A stretch of DNA of 64,000 nt, taken from positions 48,700,517 through 48,764,516 of the forward strand of contig CM031611.1 of NCBI GenBank assembly GCA_018398815.1, written 5' to 3'. Position numbers and translations under genes: made by a program. Under the pieces are notes generated by a model, which was not told the origin of the DNA, ran no database searches, and saw nothing but the letters and a program-made list of their open reading frames with translations. Positions 32,869-43,671 of the stretch are shown piece by piece; position 1 is the stretch's first letter, and each line of letters starts with the position of its first letter. The stretch comes from Conus ventricosus. Taxonomy: Eukaryota > Mollusca > Gastropoda > Neogastropoda > Conidae.

Positions 32869-34121
32869 CACACACCACACACACAACACACACACAACAC
32901 ACAACAAACAAAAACACAAACGTGCGCGGCACACATACACACACAAAAGGGGCACAGGGCGCATGTGCGCGCACAACACCCAACACACACAATGCATATG
33001 CATACAGTAATACATGTACATTCATGTACACATACATGCACTCACTCACACACATGGGCCTGTGTCCACACATCCATACACACGTGTATATTCACTACAC
33101 ACACACAATCATAAAATGACAAACCCGTTTTTAGGTAGGTACTTAAGGTTTGAACCAGCATGTAAGGTGCAGGTGCAGGTCAGCCATAGATCTGCTAAGT
33201 CCTAGCCATGAGACCCTCTTCTTACATTCTCTCATCATAGTTATCAATTATTTAATCCATCAGCTTTAAATTTATGCCCCATTGTGGTCTCAAAACTTGT
33301 ATATGGACTAGTGCTGCAGCAGTGACGCCTCCTTGATAAAAATGAATTGAAACTGAAAATTCATTCTGAAAGATTTTTAGTTGTAATCAGGTCCTTTGAC
33401 TGCTGAAGAACAGGCTGGGGTTCCATGAAGGAAAGAAGTACCATCTTCAAGCATTATGCACTGTGATGGGTACTGTCACCTGATCATCCATGTTATGAGA
33501 CTGTGTGTGTGGGCTTGACTAAAATCACTGTTTTAACCCCGTTGATTTGTCATCTGTGACTGTCTAAAGCAAAAGGAAATGAACTTTTTTTTATAAGTAA
33601 AGCTTTTCTATGTTTGAAAATATATGGTTACCCCCCCAAAGGGGGAGCTTTTTTGTCTGGACATGAGGCAAAAGCCCTAACATTGGTTTACATTTGATTA
33701 AAAAAAAAATTGCATAGATCTGTAAATCCATCTTTTGCTGCATTACTGTTTACATGTTTTGTGTGTGTGTGTGTGGGGTGTGTGGTGTGTGTGTGTTTAA
33801 AGGTTAGACAAGAGACTGTTATAGTGTGTAACGCCCGTATCATATTGGTGCTTATTGCAGGTTGCTTTTGTTGTTGTTATCCCTATGTTTGAAAAAGAAA
33901 ACTGAAAGGCAAAAGGGGCATGTGGACATGCACGCGCACACCCCACACACACACACCACACACACAACACCACACACACACACACCACACACACACCAGA
34001 GGCATAATGACTAACACACACACCCCACACACACACACCACACAACACACACACACACACACACACACCACACACACAGTGACAACGCACACACACACAA
34101 CACACACACACACACATTGAC

Positions 34122-34153
<32 letters not shown>

Positions 34154-34248
34154 ACACACACACACACACACAAAACAACACACAACCACACACACACACA
34201 CCACACACCACACACACAGTGCACGCACCCCACACACACAGTGACACA

Positions 34249-34309
<61 letters not shown>

Positions 34310-37300
34310 CACACACACGCACCATACGTGCGCATGTACACACACTAATACGCAACATATACTCACACATGCACGCACAATTGCATTTTTAATTGTTAGC
34401 TTTTGTGATTTGTATGAAAAAGAAAAGTGTTGCATCATCAACGGATTTCACTTATCAGAGTTTATGATTAAAACATCTGTATTTTCTGTCATTCGAGAAG
34501 AGTTCTTTGTTGTTTTTTTTCTTCTTTTTTTTCTGGTATTATAATGTTCCCTTTGAATTTCTTTCTTTGAAAAATCCCCCGCACCAGGTTTCCGCACAGA
34601 AAACCCAAAGCATGAGTATATGTACTATGTTGGCATCTGCACGGACGCCATTGCTGAAAGCGCGGACGGCGACTCCAAGAATGGCATCGTTCAAGAGAAG
34701 AATGATGGGAAAAGCAAGCACGTGATTGGCAAATACTCCAGTGCTGGCATCATGGCTGGAAGTAAGAGTTGGTTAATACTCAGGATATATACGTAAGTGG
34801 AGAATGATCTCCAGAAATGCTTTTGATGGGGACTTTAAAGGTAGGGAGTCTTTGTTGTGCAGGAGACCTGGCAGACAAGAGACGTGTTCCAGAAATATGG
34901 GAGCGGGGACAAGATGGCGTTATTCAGAGGATCTTGCCAAGGAAGGGGGATGGGGTGGGGGATAATTCTTTCCTGACTGACACCTTGTAAGATGATACTC
35001 TTCCTTTCTGGACGCGTGATTTTTTTTGTTTTGTTTAGCGCCACGGTATAAACACAATAACCTCTTATTCATATATCAAGAGAAAGGGTAAACATAGACT
35101 TTATATTTTGTATGCTGTTAGATCTTTGCCGCAGATACTGAAATCCTGTCATGACATACAAACACCAGAAAAGTAGTTTGATATAAAAAATATCAGATTC
35201 TTTGTTCTAAGCTCTTTGCCTGAAAAAATACAGTTCTATTGTTGAAAGAGAAGTTCCATTAGGTAAGTCCTAAGACTAGGTATGAAATGTGATTTCATCC
35301 ATTGAATGGTGGAAGGAGAATTTTGTTTTGTTATATTTTTTCTTTAACGTCGCCACCCCCAGGAAACAGGAACAGCTGGTATGCCATCACATCAGCAAGC
35401 TTGTCATGAAAAGGTTGACCACATTCAGACTTAAACCTTGTGAAAGTGACTTTGTTTCATTACCCAGTGGCAGTTACTGTCGCTGTAGTATAACTGTGCC
35501 GTGGTTCTGTCCATTTGCATTATGGTTTTGTCATGTACGCATGCGCATTCATGCCAGCTCACATACATGAAGGCATGCACTCTCTCTCTCTCTCTCACAC
35601 ACACACACCACACACATGCACTCATGGACTCACACACAACTACAGGGTTCATGCAAACATTCAGGTGCGTGTATTCCAGTTGTATGAACACATCCTTGCG
35701 TTCATGAGCTAGTGTGTGCATGCATACACTTGCATACAAGCATACTAGAGCATGTGCTTGCACACATGTATTTGTACTGTTGTTGTGTGCTGCATTCGTT
35801 TGTGTTTCACTAGATTTTTGCTAGATTTTTCTATAAGAAATGTTATTTGGGCTTTTGAATCAGTGCATGTACACTCAGACAGGTCATGCATACACTTTTT
35901 CCATTACTTACCTGTCCAAACGTATGCCTTATCTCCGCATAGCAATATCATCAGAATGCTCCCCAAAACTCAGAATTGGAAAAGCAGGGAGCTAACTTTA
36001 CCTCCATATCTCTTAAGCCAGCAAGAGTGATCGCCCATAGTGAGTTTTCTTCATCTAGCTCAACTAGCACAATTTTCTGCTTTTCTTTACAAGAGGAACA
36101 TGCCACTGTCTTCTTTCTAGTTTCGATTTTTGTTTTTTGGGGGCGCACTAGATAGGGAGCTCTGTTAAAAGCTACACAAATCGGAAATGGGAACCAAACA
36201 TCCATCGTCACTTATCAGATACTTAGGGGATCTATGGTATAAATGTTTCTATAGGGGATCTATGGTGATATGTTTCTATAGAGGATCTGTAGTATGTTTC
36301 TATATGGGATCTATAATATGTTTCTATAGGGGATCTATGGTATATGTCTCTATAGGGGGTCTGTGGTATAATATGTTTCTATAGGGGATCTATGGTATAA
36401 TATGTTTCTTCAGGGGATCTGTGGTATAATGTCTCTATAGGGGATCTATGAGATTTATATGTTTCTGTAGTTGATCTATGGTATAATATGTTTCTATAGG
36501 GGATCTGTGGTATAATGTCTCTAGAGGGGTATCTGTGGTATGTTTGTATAGGGGATCTATGGTATAATATGTGTGTTTGTGTGTGTTAGAATTGTGGTAT
36601 ATCTCAGCTAAAGTAAAAGTGACGATGTGCAGCCAACTGGGTGTACCTGGAGTATGGGGACGGAGACAGCTACGGCTCTAAGGAACATTGCAATCGGGCG
36701 CAGCGGAAGGCGGTGATCCTTTTCACCTGTGACCCAGCCGCCACGGACGTGAGTTGGCTTGTTTCCTCTGATATGACAAAAGCATGAAAACGAGCAAAAG
36801 GAGAAGCGTTCGGAAGGACTTAGATTACCTGCACTCGCTTGTCAGGCTTTTGTGGTGGTATTCACTTTCTTCAGAAAGTGCAACAGGCTGGGTGGTGGTT
36901 CTTAACTCTTTCATTCCTACTTTTCTATGAACCATCACTTTCTCTTGTTCCTAGATTCTTATAATACCAGTATTCCCTTCATTCCTGGATTTAGAAAAAA
37001 AAAAAAAAAGTGTAAAGTGAGAACTGCCACGTGTGCAGTAGCAAACCGACCAGAATAGAGCGGCAACCACTTTCCCATGCTGTAGGGGGCCGTCTGGCAT
37101 CCATTCCATTTATAAACACTGCCGCGTGAGCGACCCGGTCATGATGTGTACCGATGATGCGACTTGCACAAAGTTCAGAGCACTTACCGCGAGAACCGAT
37201 TTTCGGGCTGCAGGAAGGAAAGGAGGGATTTTGTGCTGCCCGGTTTTCCGTGCTGCAGGAAGGAAGGGTAGGATTTCTGCAAACCAGAAAACCGGGTTGT

Positions 37301-40180
37301 AGGGATGAAAGAGTTAAGACTCTCACATGGTTTCAGATCATGTACCAGCATTAACGTAATTGTTCTTCCTCAGTGGAAACTCTGGACTTGTAATCAATAT
37401 ATATACATGAATGCATCCTTACAAGCAAGAGCAAGATTTCTGAACACATTTCTTACTATGCTTGGGGGAAAAAAAAAGAGAAAACCCTGAGATAATTCTG
37501 ACAGGCTTTCTTTTCTTTTCTCCTTTTTTCTTTTTTGTTTTTTTTAACCTCATGGTAAAAGTAGCCACTATTCATCTTCAGTGAATGGTGAAGATTGTAG
37601 TGTATGTGGATCCCATTTCTTTGCAAAATTTTGGATCATGGCAAAATGTGAAAGTGAGCGTTCATTTCGAAAAAAAAAAGCATTTCAAGAAAAGAAAAAA
37701 ATTCAGGGGAGAAGATGTAAGTGGGTCAGGAATCCAACGAGTGCTGGTCATGGTTTTTTTCATGTTGGCAGAAGAACCTGACATGAAATCCTCAGTGAAT
37801 TTCTAAGCCAGAGCTGGCTTTTGCCATTTCGTCTTGCGAGCTGAAGACAGAGTGATGTCAGTTGTCATGCTCTGACACATGTTGTCAACAAGATGATGAA
37901 TTGAGAGATTTATGAACGCTTTATGAACTAGTGGATGGGCCGGAAAAGAGGATGAAACACCACACGATTCTCCCATTTGCAGAAGACTATTGCGATCTTG
38001 AAAGCAAGTTTCAAAATTTTTCAGGGAAGGGGGGCATGTCTGCTGGACTTTTTCCTAGAAATTTGCTATTCCTCAATGGGAGCCCTTGTGTAGTAGAAGT
38101 TGTTAGTGGCATGGCAGATTTAAGTCCTCATCACATGTTTGTAGAAGTTGTTAGTAACATGGCTGATGTTAGTCCTCGTCACACGTTTGTAGAAGTTGTT
38201 AGTAACATGGCTGATGTTAGTCCCCGTCACACGTTTGTAGAAGTTGTTAGTGACATGGCTGATGTTAATCCTCATCACACGTTTGTAGAAGTTGTTAGTG
38301 ACATGGCTGATGTTAATCCTCATCACACGTTTGTAGAAGTTGTTAGTGACATGGCTGATGTTAGTCCTTGTCACATGTTTAACCTCAGAATTTCAAGCAT
38401 TTACCACACTACCAGATGAATTTGCTGGAATGCTGTACAGAAAAAAAGCCTGCAAATCCAAATTGCGTCAAATTTTGTATGAAAAACTGGTACTGGTGGA
38501 TGGGGTGATATTGCTTATAGCCCAGCCTACTGCAAAGGACCACCCCTGGGCTGGTACTGGTGGGTGAAGTGTGACATACAATACACGCATTTGTCTGTGG
38601 AGCATTATGGTCATTCATCTGCACTGTGGTGTTCAGAACAAAGTCAGTGGCTTACCACATCTAAATCATGAATCCCTGTCACCCACAAAGTTTGAATCGT
38701 TGGTTTCCCTTAGGTTTGTATAGTTTACGCTAATATCTGATTCATCACTATTGATTTAATGGTACCAAAGCTGCTAAAACACTATTGCGGTTGTTTGTTT
38801 ACTCTTGAAATTGGAAACTTCGGAAGCTTCCATATACTGAAATGGCCGTAACTAACTTTGGAAAGCTTCCATGTACTGAAATGTCCGTAACTAACTTTGG
38901 AAAGCTTCCGTATACTGAAATGGCCGTAACTAACTTTGGAAAGCTTCCATATACTGAAATGTCTGTAACTAACTTTGGAAAGCTTCCATGTACTGAACTG
39001 GCAGTAACTCTTTCAGCAGTGGTCTGTTTGAGATGTTGAAAAAGAACATGTGTATTGTGTGCTGTTGACTTTCTCGTGTTGAGAGAGGTATAAATGAGTA
39101 TTTGCTTTTGTTTAGAAGTACTAGTATGTTTGAATATTGGCTTATCTGCTAATCTGATGTTTGTTTAACGTTTATGCAGGATATATTCACAGAATTAACA
39201 GAGACGCTCTGCTATATACAGATGCTTGTTTGACTAAACATGCTGACAGATGTGGGTACATTTTCTGATAACCGTGTCTTTACTTCAAAAGTTGAAAAAT
39301 CTGTGTATGTTCATGCATGGGCTTGTGTAAGGATCCTGTGCACATGTACATGTAAAAGATGTGCAGGGAGTAACTTCTGTACTTTCAGTGTTGTGTGGTG
39401 CAGAGTACGGCCCTGCGCATGCTAGAGGAACAGATCGGATGTACAGACAGGCTGCTACTATCTGTTTGAGTTGGCTCGTCCAGAGGTGTGCGAGGACGCT
39501 GTTGTTTCGGGCTCCTTCCTCAGCATTGGCTCTATCATCCTCATTGTGTGAGTCATTGTCTTTATTATCGGAAGATCAGGAATAGAGTTTTAGAACTTAC
39601 CGCCAATGACATTGACAAACAAAGCACAAGACAAGACACGATGCATTTCAACCACTTGGGTCTTCATCAGGCGAAAAAAATAAATCACATTTAACATGTG
39701 GGACAGTACAAAACTACGAAAAACAAAAAAAGAAGAATGAAAATGACTTGTCGTTATTCTCCATGAAGGCGGAAATGACATGAGGCCAGGGGGATTATGG
39801 GAGAGGAAACAGAGGGGGGGGTTGCGTCAGGGGAGGTGTGTGTGTGTGATATGATAGGGTTGTGTGTCTAGTTTATTAGGATGGTATGATATCACTGAAA
39901 CATTTTCCAGATTTTTAATGTTTTGTTCTTTTGCGAAATCTAATTGAGTGGAGAAGCTGAAGAGGAACTGTTTGGTTATTAGCTCTTCTCTTCACACACA
40001 CACACACACCACACACACACACACTGTTGTTTGTGTCTTCACTCTATCTGTTGGCCTCTCTCTCTAAATGTCCCTCTTCTCTCACTCCCTCTATTTCTCT
40101 CCTTCTCTTATCTCTTGTTTGCATCTGCCTCTCAGTGTGTCCTTCTTTCTCCTCTCATTCCCCCCCCCCCCCCCCCCCCC

Positions 40181-40222
<42 letters not shown>

Positions 40223-43200
40223 ACCCTCCAACCCTCTCTCTCTCTCTCTGTTGCTGTCTGTCTTCCTCTCTCTGAGGATAGTGAATATCATCATTTTTTT
40301 TTTTAGTAGTATAGTCAATGGTTAAATAACAAATAGGAAAAGCTGGTGTGTGTAAGAAGCAGGAAAGGCTGGTGCATGTTAGATAAGAGACAAGGAAGCT
40401 CATTGTCAGTTGTCACAGTAGCTGTCCGGATTCGTGTGAGACCAGACAATACCTTTTCATTACAAGCACATACCTGTGGTTTAGATTTATACGGATAAGA
40501 TCTTTTTTTTTAAAAACTGGTGGTTCTTTATGTGTGTGTCTTTTGAATAAAGTACCCAGCACTGTGCATAGACACCTTACATAATATACACCAAAGATAA
40601 AATCTGAGAGTAGGAGAGGACAACACATTGGCTTGTTCATGATCAGTTTCTGATTTACATGACAATAAGGTGGGTTCTCTAATGAATATGTCTTAATTTG
40701 TCTGGGACAGTGATTTTGTATATTTATAAAGGTGTTGTTTTTTTTTTATATAAGAAATTTTCTTCCACCTCAAGTGAATGCATATAATGTATTGACTCAC
40801 CAGCTTTTTTTGTTGTTGTTTTCTCTCCTGTGCCCTGTCAGTGGCATTTCTCTCACACCGTTCATTTCGCACACTTCCCAATACACACCCGCACCCAGGT
40901 CCACATTGTTGCAACCTCAGCTGTCAGTTGACAGTGAGCAGCAATCCACAAGAGGGTGGGTGCAGAATTGCGCCTGTTCAAGCATTTGTAGGACATCATC
41001 TACTAAGTCCCTTGCTGACAGCCATTATGTTTAAATATGCAGAGCCAGCGTGTGTAAGCGTCCCCCTGTCATGGGGATGCTGTCACATCCATAGACCAAC
41101 AGTCAATATGAAGCCCCTTTTCTGGCATCCGATAGGCTCAGGACAGCATCTGAACTGATTAGCTGCCTTGATTTGAAGGCTTACTGTTTTATTTGAACCA
41201 GTAAAACAAATGAAAGCGGCATGTATGAGTTAAAGAATTTTTGGTTTACTTGTACCTTCAACAGTTCTGTGGAATAATGAAATAAAGAAAATGCACGATT
41301 TAGCTATTTGACTTATAAATTTAAATGTTATTTGTAACAGTATGTTCAGTGAAAGACTGCAATAGCTACAGGCCAATTTTTCCTATATCACATCTTGGTA
41401 AAATCCATTTCAATCACGATTATCTCATTTTTCCAGAGAAGGATGTAGCATTGGTCATTATATTCGTCATGCTGAATACATACGCAAAGCTCAGATCCAT
41501 AGTAAACATTCAGTCTTGAAAGCTTCTTAAAACATATTCAGATGAATTAAATCTTTCTTCTTTCACAGTAAAAGGGCAAGAGTTGTTGCAGAGTGATGTG
41601 CGTTTCACTCTGTGAACTGTACTTCTGGAAATCAGATACCCAAAGACAGCAGGGCATGCACTGCAGCGAATCTTTATTTTTCTTTCACTGGTAGAAGTTA
41701 ATCAGAACAGCTTGGCATGGGAAAAGTTCAATACTGTTCTCACAAATTATTTTAAACGAATTTCAGAAAGTATTTGTAAGGCTCCGCCGAAAATCGTAGA
41801 CAAACGAATCAAAAGACAGAACATGACGCGTTTAGACCTATTAATTAGGTCTTCTTCAGGCAAGATATACAACAGTCAGGACAACAAAAATGAACAATCA
41901 CTTATCTTCATCCAATTCTTTGCCTTGTGATTTGTCTTGTGATTGTTTGTGTATGTTTTCTGGAGGAGCCTTATGAGTTTGTTTATATTTCCACCTGCAG
42001 TCACCTCACTTTGCAACTAGTTATTTTTGCCCTGTGCAGGTTTTTCTTAGTGGCGGCTGTGTACCTGATCGCTGGTGGGCTCTACCCAACGCTTTGTCCT
42101 GGGGGCCAAGGGTATTGAGCAGATACCGAACTACGAGTTCTGGAAAGACTTTGGAAATCTACAAGCTGTGAGTCACGTGTGTTGTTAACCAATTTGGTTT
42201 GGTGTTAGTCCACAGTTGTTTTCAAAAGAATTAATTAAAAAAATAAAAAAATAAAAAAATGATAGGTCACAACTACTTTTGGTGGTAATGCGTGGGTGTT
42301 TGAAACAAGCATTATGGTACAGAGGTTTGATATCTTTAGAGGAAAGAATATGCAGCAGAATCTTTGAGAAACCAACTGAAAGCAGCTTGCGTTTTGTTCC
42401 TGATCCAGTTATTTCCATGATGGATGCCTTTCATATGATTTTTTCATTCTTGATACAAATTTGTGGCATTAGAATGCAGCTTGTGGCTGATCTTCAGTTT
42501 TCATTGATGGATTCGAACAAAAGTGAATTGGTGCTTTACCCTTTCTCGTCTGATCAGGTAATCACTTTATTACTTACATGCACAGAGCCCCAGAATGCAG
42601 GTTCTGGTTCATAAATGACCTAGGGAAGAAACCATCTTCGTTGTAGTTATTGTTTTGTTTTTAGAAGATAATCTTGCCAAATACTCATACTTGACAAGGG
42701 TTGAACATTTTAAAAACATTTTGGTCCTGAATCAGAGCACTTCGCAAATGGCGGCCACTTTTGCAACATGAGTTTCCCTTACTACTCGCACGTTTACAAA
42801 TAACTTCTGAAGGAACGAAATGGGAGAGTTGCCCAGGATGCTCAGAATAAGGCAGAGAGAGCAGTCGGTGTCAGGTCCTCAAAAGGCAACTCAGCAGAGG
42901 AGATACTGCGTTGTTGCCAAGTTATTTTGGTGGTGATCAGCGGTGCCTCACAGGGACTCCTCCATGTCCACGGACCAAGATGGAATTTTGTACAGAACGT
43001 TGTGAGGCGCAAGATATCTTGTTACCAAGGAATCTGTTGCACGTGCCGGATCCATGGTGTACATGGGACTTCTGTGGTTTGTTACATCCCGAAAGACTGG
43101 CACCAGCCCACAACTCCGGGTGTTGTAGGAGAGAGCTGGTTTAGGAGAGGGAGGAGGTGTAGGGAGGATTCGTTTGTTTAAATTTAAATCAGAGATCTGA

Positions 43201-43671
43201 AATGTTCTTACTTCTACAGAAGGGTTATGTATGTCAGACCGTGACTTCACATTATGACATGGGAATTTTAATGTACACAGTTATCAGATTCACACAGACC
43301 ACGCACGTCAACAGGCCTGTACATTGGAGCACACATGCATTATACACACACACACACACACACACAAACATGCACACTCTCTCTCTCTCTCTCTCTGACA
43401 TGCGCACACCAAATATTTCAGACAAAATAAAGACTGGTAAATACACATTTTTGCTGGAAGACTGGTTTCTGTCTTTTATCTTTTTTTTTTTTTTTTTTTG
43501 TCCCACTCTCATCCCTCCCTTTGTAATGGTTATGTGTGTGTGTGCTTTCAGGATGGCTGTGATTTTGTGTGCCGCAGCCAAGATGCTCGGCGCTCATCTC
43601 CCTACAAAGGTTTGGGCGATGATCAGCTGGACGAGCCTGAGGAGAGAGATGACAATTTGTTGCCCATGTAA
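28259..43671 (+). CDS. M6PR: M6PR, cation-dependent mannose-6-phosphate receptor
   Basis: Type I membrane receptor that carries mannose-6-phosphate-tagged lysosomal enzymes from the trans-Golgi to endosomes. The six exons are 28259-28410, 34588-34761, 36633-36748, 39404-39547, 42040-42167 and 43552-43671. With three one-base insertions discounted the coding length is 831 nt, or 276 residues (human 277), and all phases agree. All six luminal Cys have human counterparts. The ligand-site residues recognised in the family are present: VQ, QR(K)A, an acidic EE and CYYLFE. The tail keeps the FW motif, the DGCDFVCRS palmitoylation cysteines and an acidic dileucine ending DDNLLPM. As assembled, exons 2, 4 and 5 each carry one extra base. 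Confidence 0.93.
28706..29655 (+). mobile_element. CR1-like LINE, 5'-truncated copy
   Basis: Matches 23950-24885 of the larger LINE at high identity. It starts inside the RT domain at 'atggaatttcatccc' and ends with the same 3' region and (GAA)n tail. Differences are mostly single-base indels. Truncation at the 5' end is typical of LINE insertion. It lies in M6PR intron 1. Confidence 0.92.
29830..31620 (-). mobile_element. LINE with RNase H (I-superfamily-like), degenerate, antisense
   Basis: Minus-strand pieces in order are an [17 protein letters not shown] segment near 31440, a degraded TMGLPQ.SPLSPVL box near 31270, and [12 protein letters not shown] near 31090. Next come [13 protein letters not shown] near 31010, RNase [16 protein letters not shown] near 30320 and [20 protein letters not shown] near 29990. 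RT followed by RNase H in a non-LTR element points to the I/Loa/R1 group. It is broken by many stops and frameshifts. It lies in M6PR intron 1, opposite to the gene. Confidence 0.75.
31961..32314 (+). mobile_element. tRNA-derived SINE with (GAA)n tail
   Basis: The head has pol III promoter boxes: box A tagtgcagagg (31967-31977) and a perfect box B ggttcgatcc (32011-32020). It is folded like a tRNA, with ccccag at the start and ttgggg after box B. A ~260-bp unrelated body follows, ending at '...ccccatctggaagaagaag' and a (GAA)n tail (32293-32314). The tail is of the same kind as on the CR1-like LINE, suggesting that LINE as mobilising partner. A GA microsatellite precedes it. Confidence 0.85.
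32480..33112. repeat. CA-rich low-complexity block
   Basis: Interrupted CA/TACA/CACG dinucleotide-rich sequence. It is open in several frames on both strands and gives spurious Thr-His or Cys-Val polypeptides. Confidence 0.93.
33936..34375. repeat. CA-rich microsatellite cluster, left arm
   Basis: Interrupted (CA)n with recurrent 'cagtgacacacac' units. It ends about 210 bp before M6PR exon 2. The inverted allele is at about 63830-64000, cut by the window end. Confidence 0.93.
34588..34761 (+). CDS. M6PR: M6PR exon 2 (one-base insertion)
   Basis: The acceptor is ccgcaccag|gtttcc and the donor GGAA|gtaaga. It encodes [14 protein letters not shown] and [10 protein letters not shown]. It is 174 nt, but 173 is needed for phase; the other arm has 173 (gttccgc instead of gtttccgc). 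The GIVQ segment holds the Gln expected in the ligand pocket. Confidence 0.88.
36216..36562. repeat. ~30-bp minisatellite, M6PR intron 2
   Basis: About twelve imperfect units of 'ctataggggatctatggt' plus a variable 'ataatatgttt'. Mirrored at 61635-61985. Confidence 0.93.
36633..36748 (+). CDS. M6PR: M6PR exon 3
   Basis: 116 nt. The acceptor is gatgtgcag|CC and the donor ACGGAC|gtgagt. It encodes [19 protein letters not shown] and [16 protein letters not shown]. It matches human NWIMLIYKGGDEYDNHC and EQRRAVVMISC. The Asp before His-Cys, which holds the metal in the bovine receptor, aligns here with Lys or Glu (SKEHC). Identical in both arms. Confidence 0.94.
36902..37317. mobile_element. TTAA-flanked MITE, family B (left arm)
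   Basis: 416 bp including both TTAA. The termini are inverted: TTAACTCTTTCATTCCTAC at the start and, complemented, TTAACTCTTTCATCCCTAC at the end. TTAA target and CTCTTTCAT ends suggest a piggyBac-type non-autonomous element. It lies in M6PR intron 3. Other copies are at 60884-61301 (mirror) and 49001-49309 (partial, independent). Confidence 0.75.
38093..38380. repeat. 48-bp minisatellite x6, M6PR intron 3
   Basis: Six 48-bp units, each a multiple of three and therefore open on both strands. Copies vary at a few positions. Mirrored at 59822-60110. Confidence 0.95.
38813..39004. repeat. 39-bp minisatellite x5, M6PR intron 3
   Basis: Five 39-bp units built around 'aactttggaaagcttcc'. Mirrored at 59200-59392. 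Confidence 0.95.
39404..39547 (+). CDS. M6PR: M6PR exon 4 (one-base insertion)
   Basis: The acceptor is gtgcag|AGTACG and the donor ATTGT|gtgagt. It encodes [20 protein letters not shown] and onward to the first part of the membrane helix (SIGSIILIV). It is 144 nt; the other arm has the in-phase 143. The extra T is in 'cagatcgga' near 39432. The Glu pair and the Tyr in CYY match ligand-binding residues of the family. Confidence 0.9.
39640..39672 (-). ncRNA. Hammerhead-ribozyme-like core 1
   Basis: On the minus strand, CTGATGA (39670-39664), then a short stem agacc/ggtt with loop, then GAAA (39649-39646), then tgcatcgtgtc with a GTC cleavage-site candidate. This is the conserved order of a type I hammerhead, as found in Penelope-like elements. 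Helix I is not evident. The mirror copy is at 58532-58565. It shares flanking sequence with core 2. Confidence 0.45.
39960..40280. repeat. Low-complexity block with 63-base C tract
   Basis: CA repeats, CT-rich sequence, then C21-T-C41 (40160-40222) and CT repeats. The mirrored arm has only a 24-base G tract (58017-58040). Confidence 0.94.
41834..41866 (-). ncRNA. Hammerhead-ribozyme-like core 2
   Basis: On the minus strand, CTGAAGA (fits CUGANGA, 41859-41853), then a perfect 7-bp stem agaccta/taggtct (41852-41834), then AAACGCGTC. The base expected as G in GAAA is T, so activity is doubtful. Downstream sequence (tgtcttttgattcgtttgtc) resembles that after core 1, so the two belong to one repeat family. 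Mirror at 56382-56415. Confidence 0.45.
42040..42167 (+). CDS. M6PR: M6PR exon 5, membrane exit and tail (one-base insertion)
   Basis: The acceptor is ctgtgcag|GTTTTT and the donor CAAGCT|gtgagt. It encodes [15 protein letters not shown], then a [13 protein letters not shown] segment and [13 protein letters not shown]. The human tail has YQRLVVGAKGMEQ and FWQDLGN. One extra C after the Tyr codon (42094-42096) breaks the frame. The FW pair is the endosomal sorting signal of the family. Confidence 0.9.
43340..43396. repeat. (CA)n(CT)n microsatellite
   Basis: Compound dinucleotide repeat in M6PR intron 5. Mirrored at 54845-54900. Confidence 0.95.
43552..43671 (+). CDS. M6PR: M6PR exon 6, cytosolic sorting tail
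   Basis: 120 nt from ttttcag|GAT to TAA at 43669-43671. It encodes [20 protein letters not shown] and then [19 protein letters not shown]. Human has [10 protein letters not shown] and EERDDHLLPM. The DDNLL segment is a GGA-type acidic dileucine and YKGL a tyrosine-type signal. Identical in both arms. Confidence 0.96.
   Translation, partial: DGCDFVCRSQDARRSSPYKGLGDDQLDEPEERDDNLLPM

Noticed and set aside
32353..34441. His/Thr-rich and Cys/Val-rich frames up to 253 codons
   Set aside because: Translations of CA/GT microsatellites; the opposite strand is equally open.
37931..38419. 162-codon frame with 16-residue repeats
   Set aside because: A 48-bp minisatellite whose unit is a multiple of three stays open on both strands. 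It lies in an M6PR intron and resembles no protein.
40027..40403. Poly-Pro and poly-Gly frames
   Set aside because: Produced by the C tract; the other arm has a different length.
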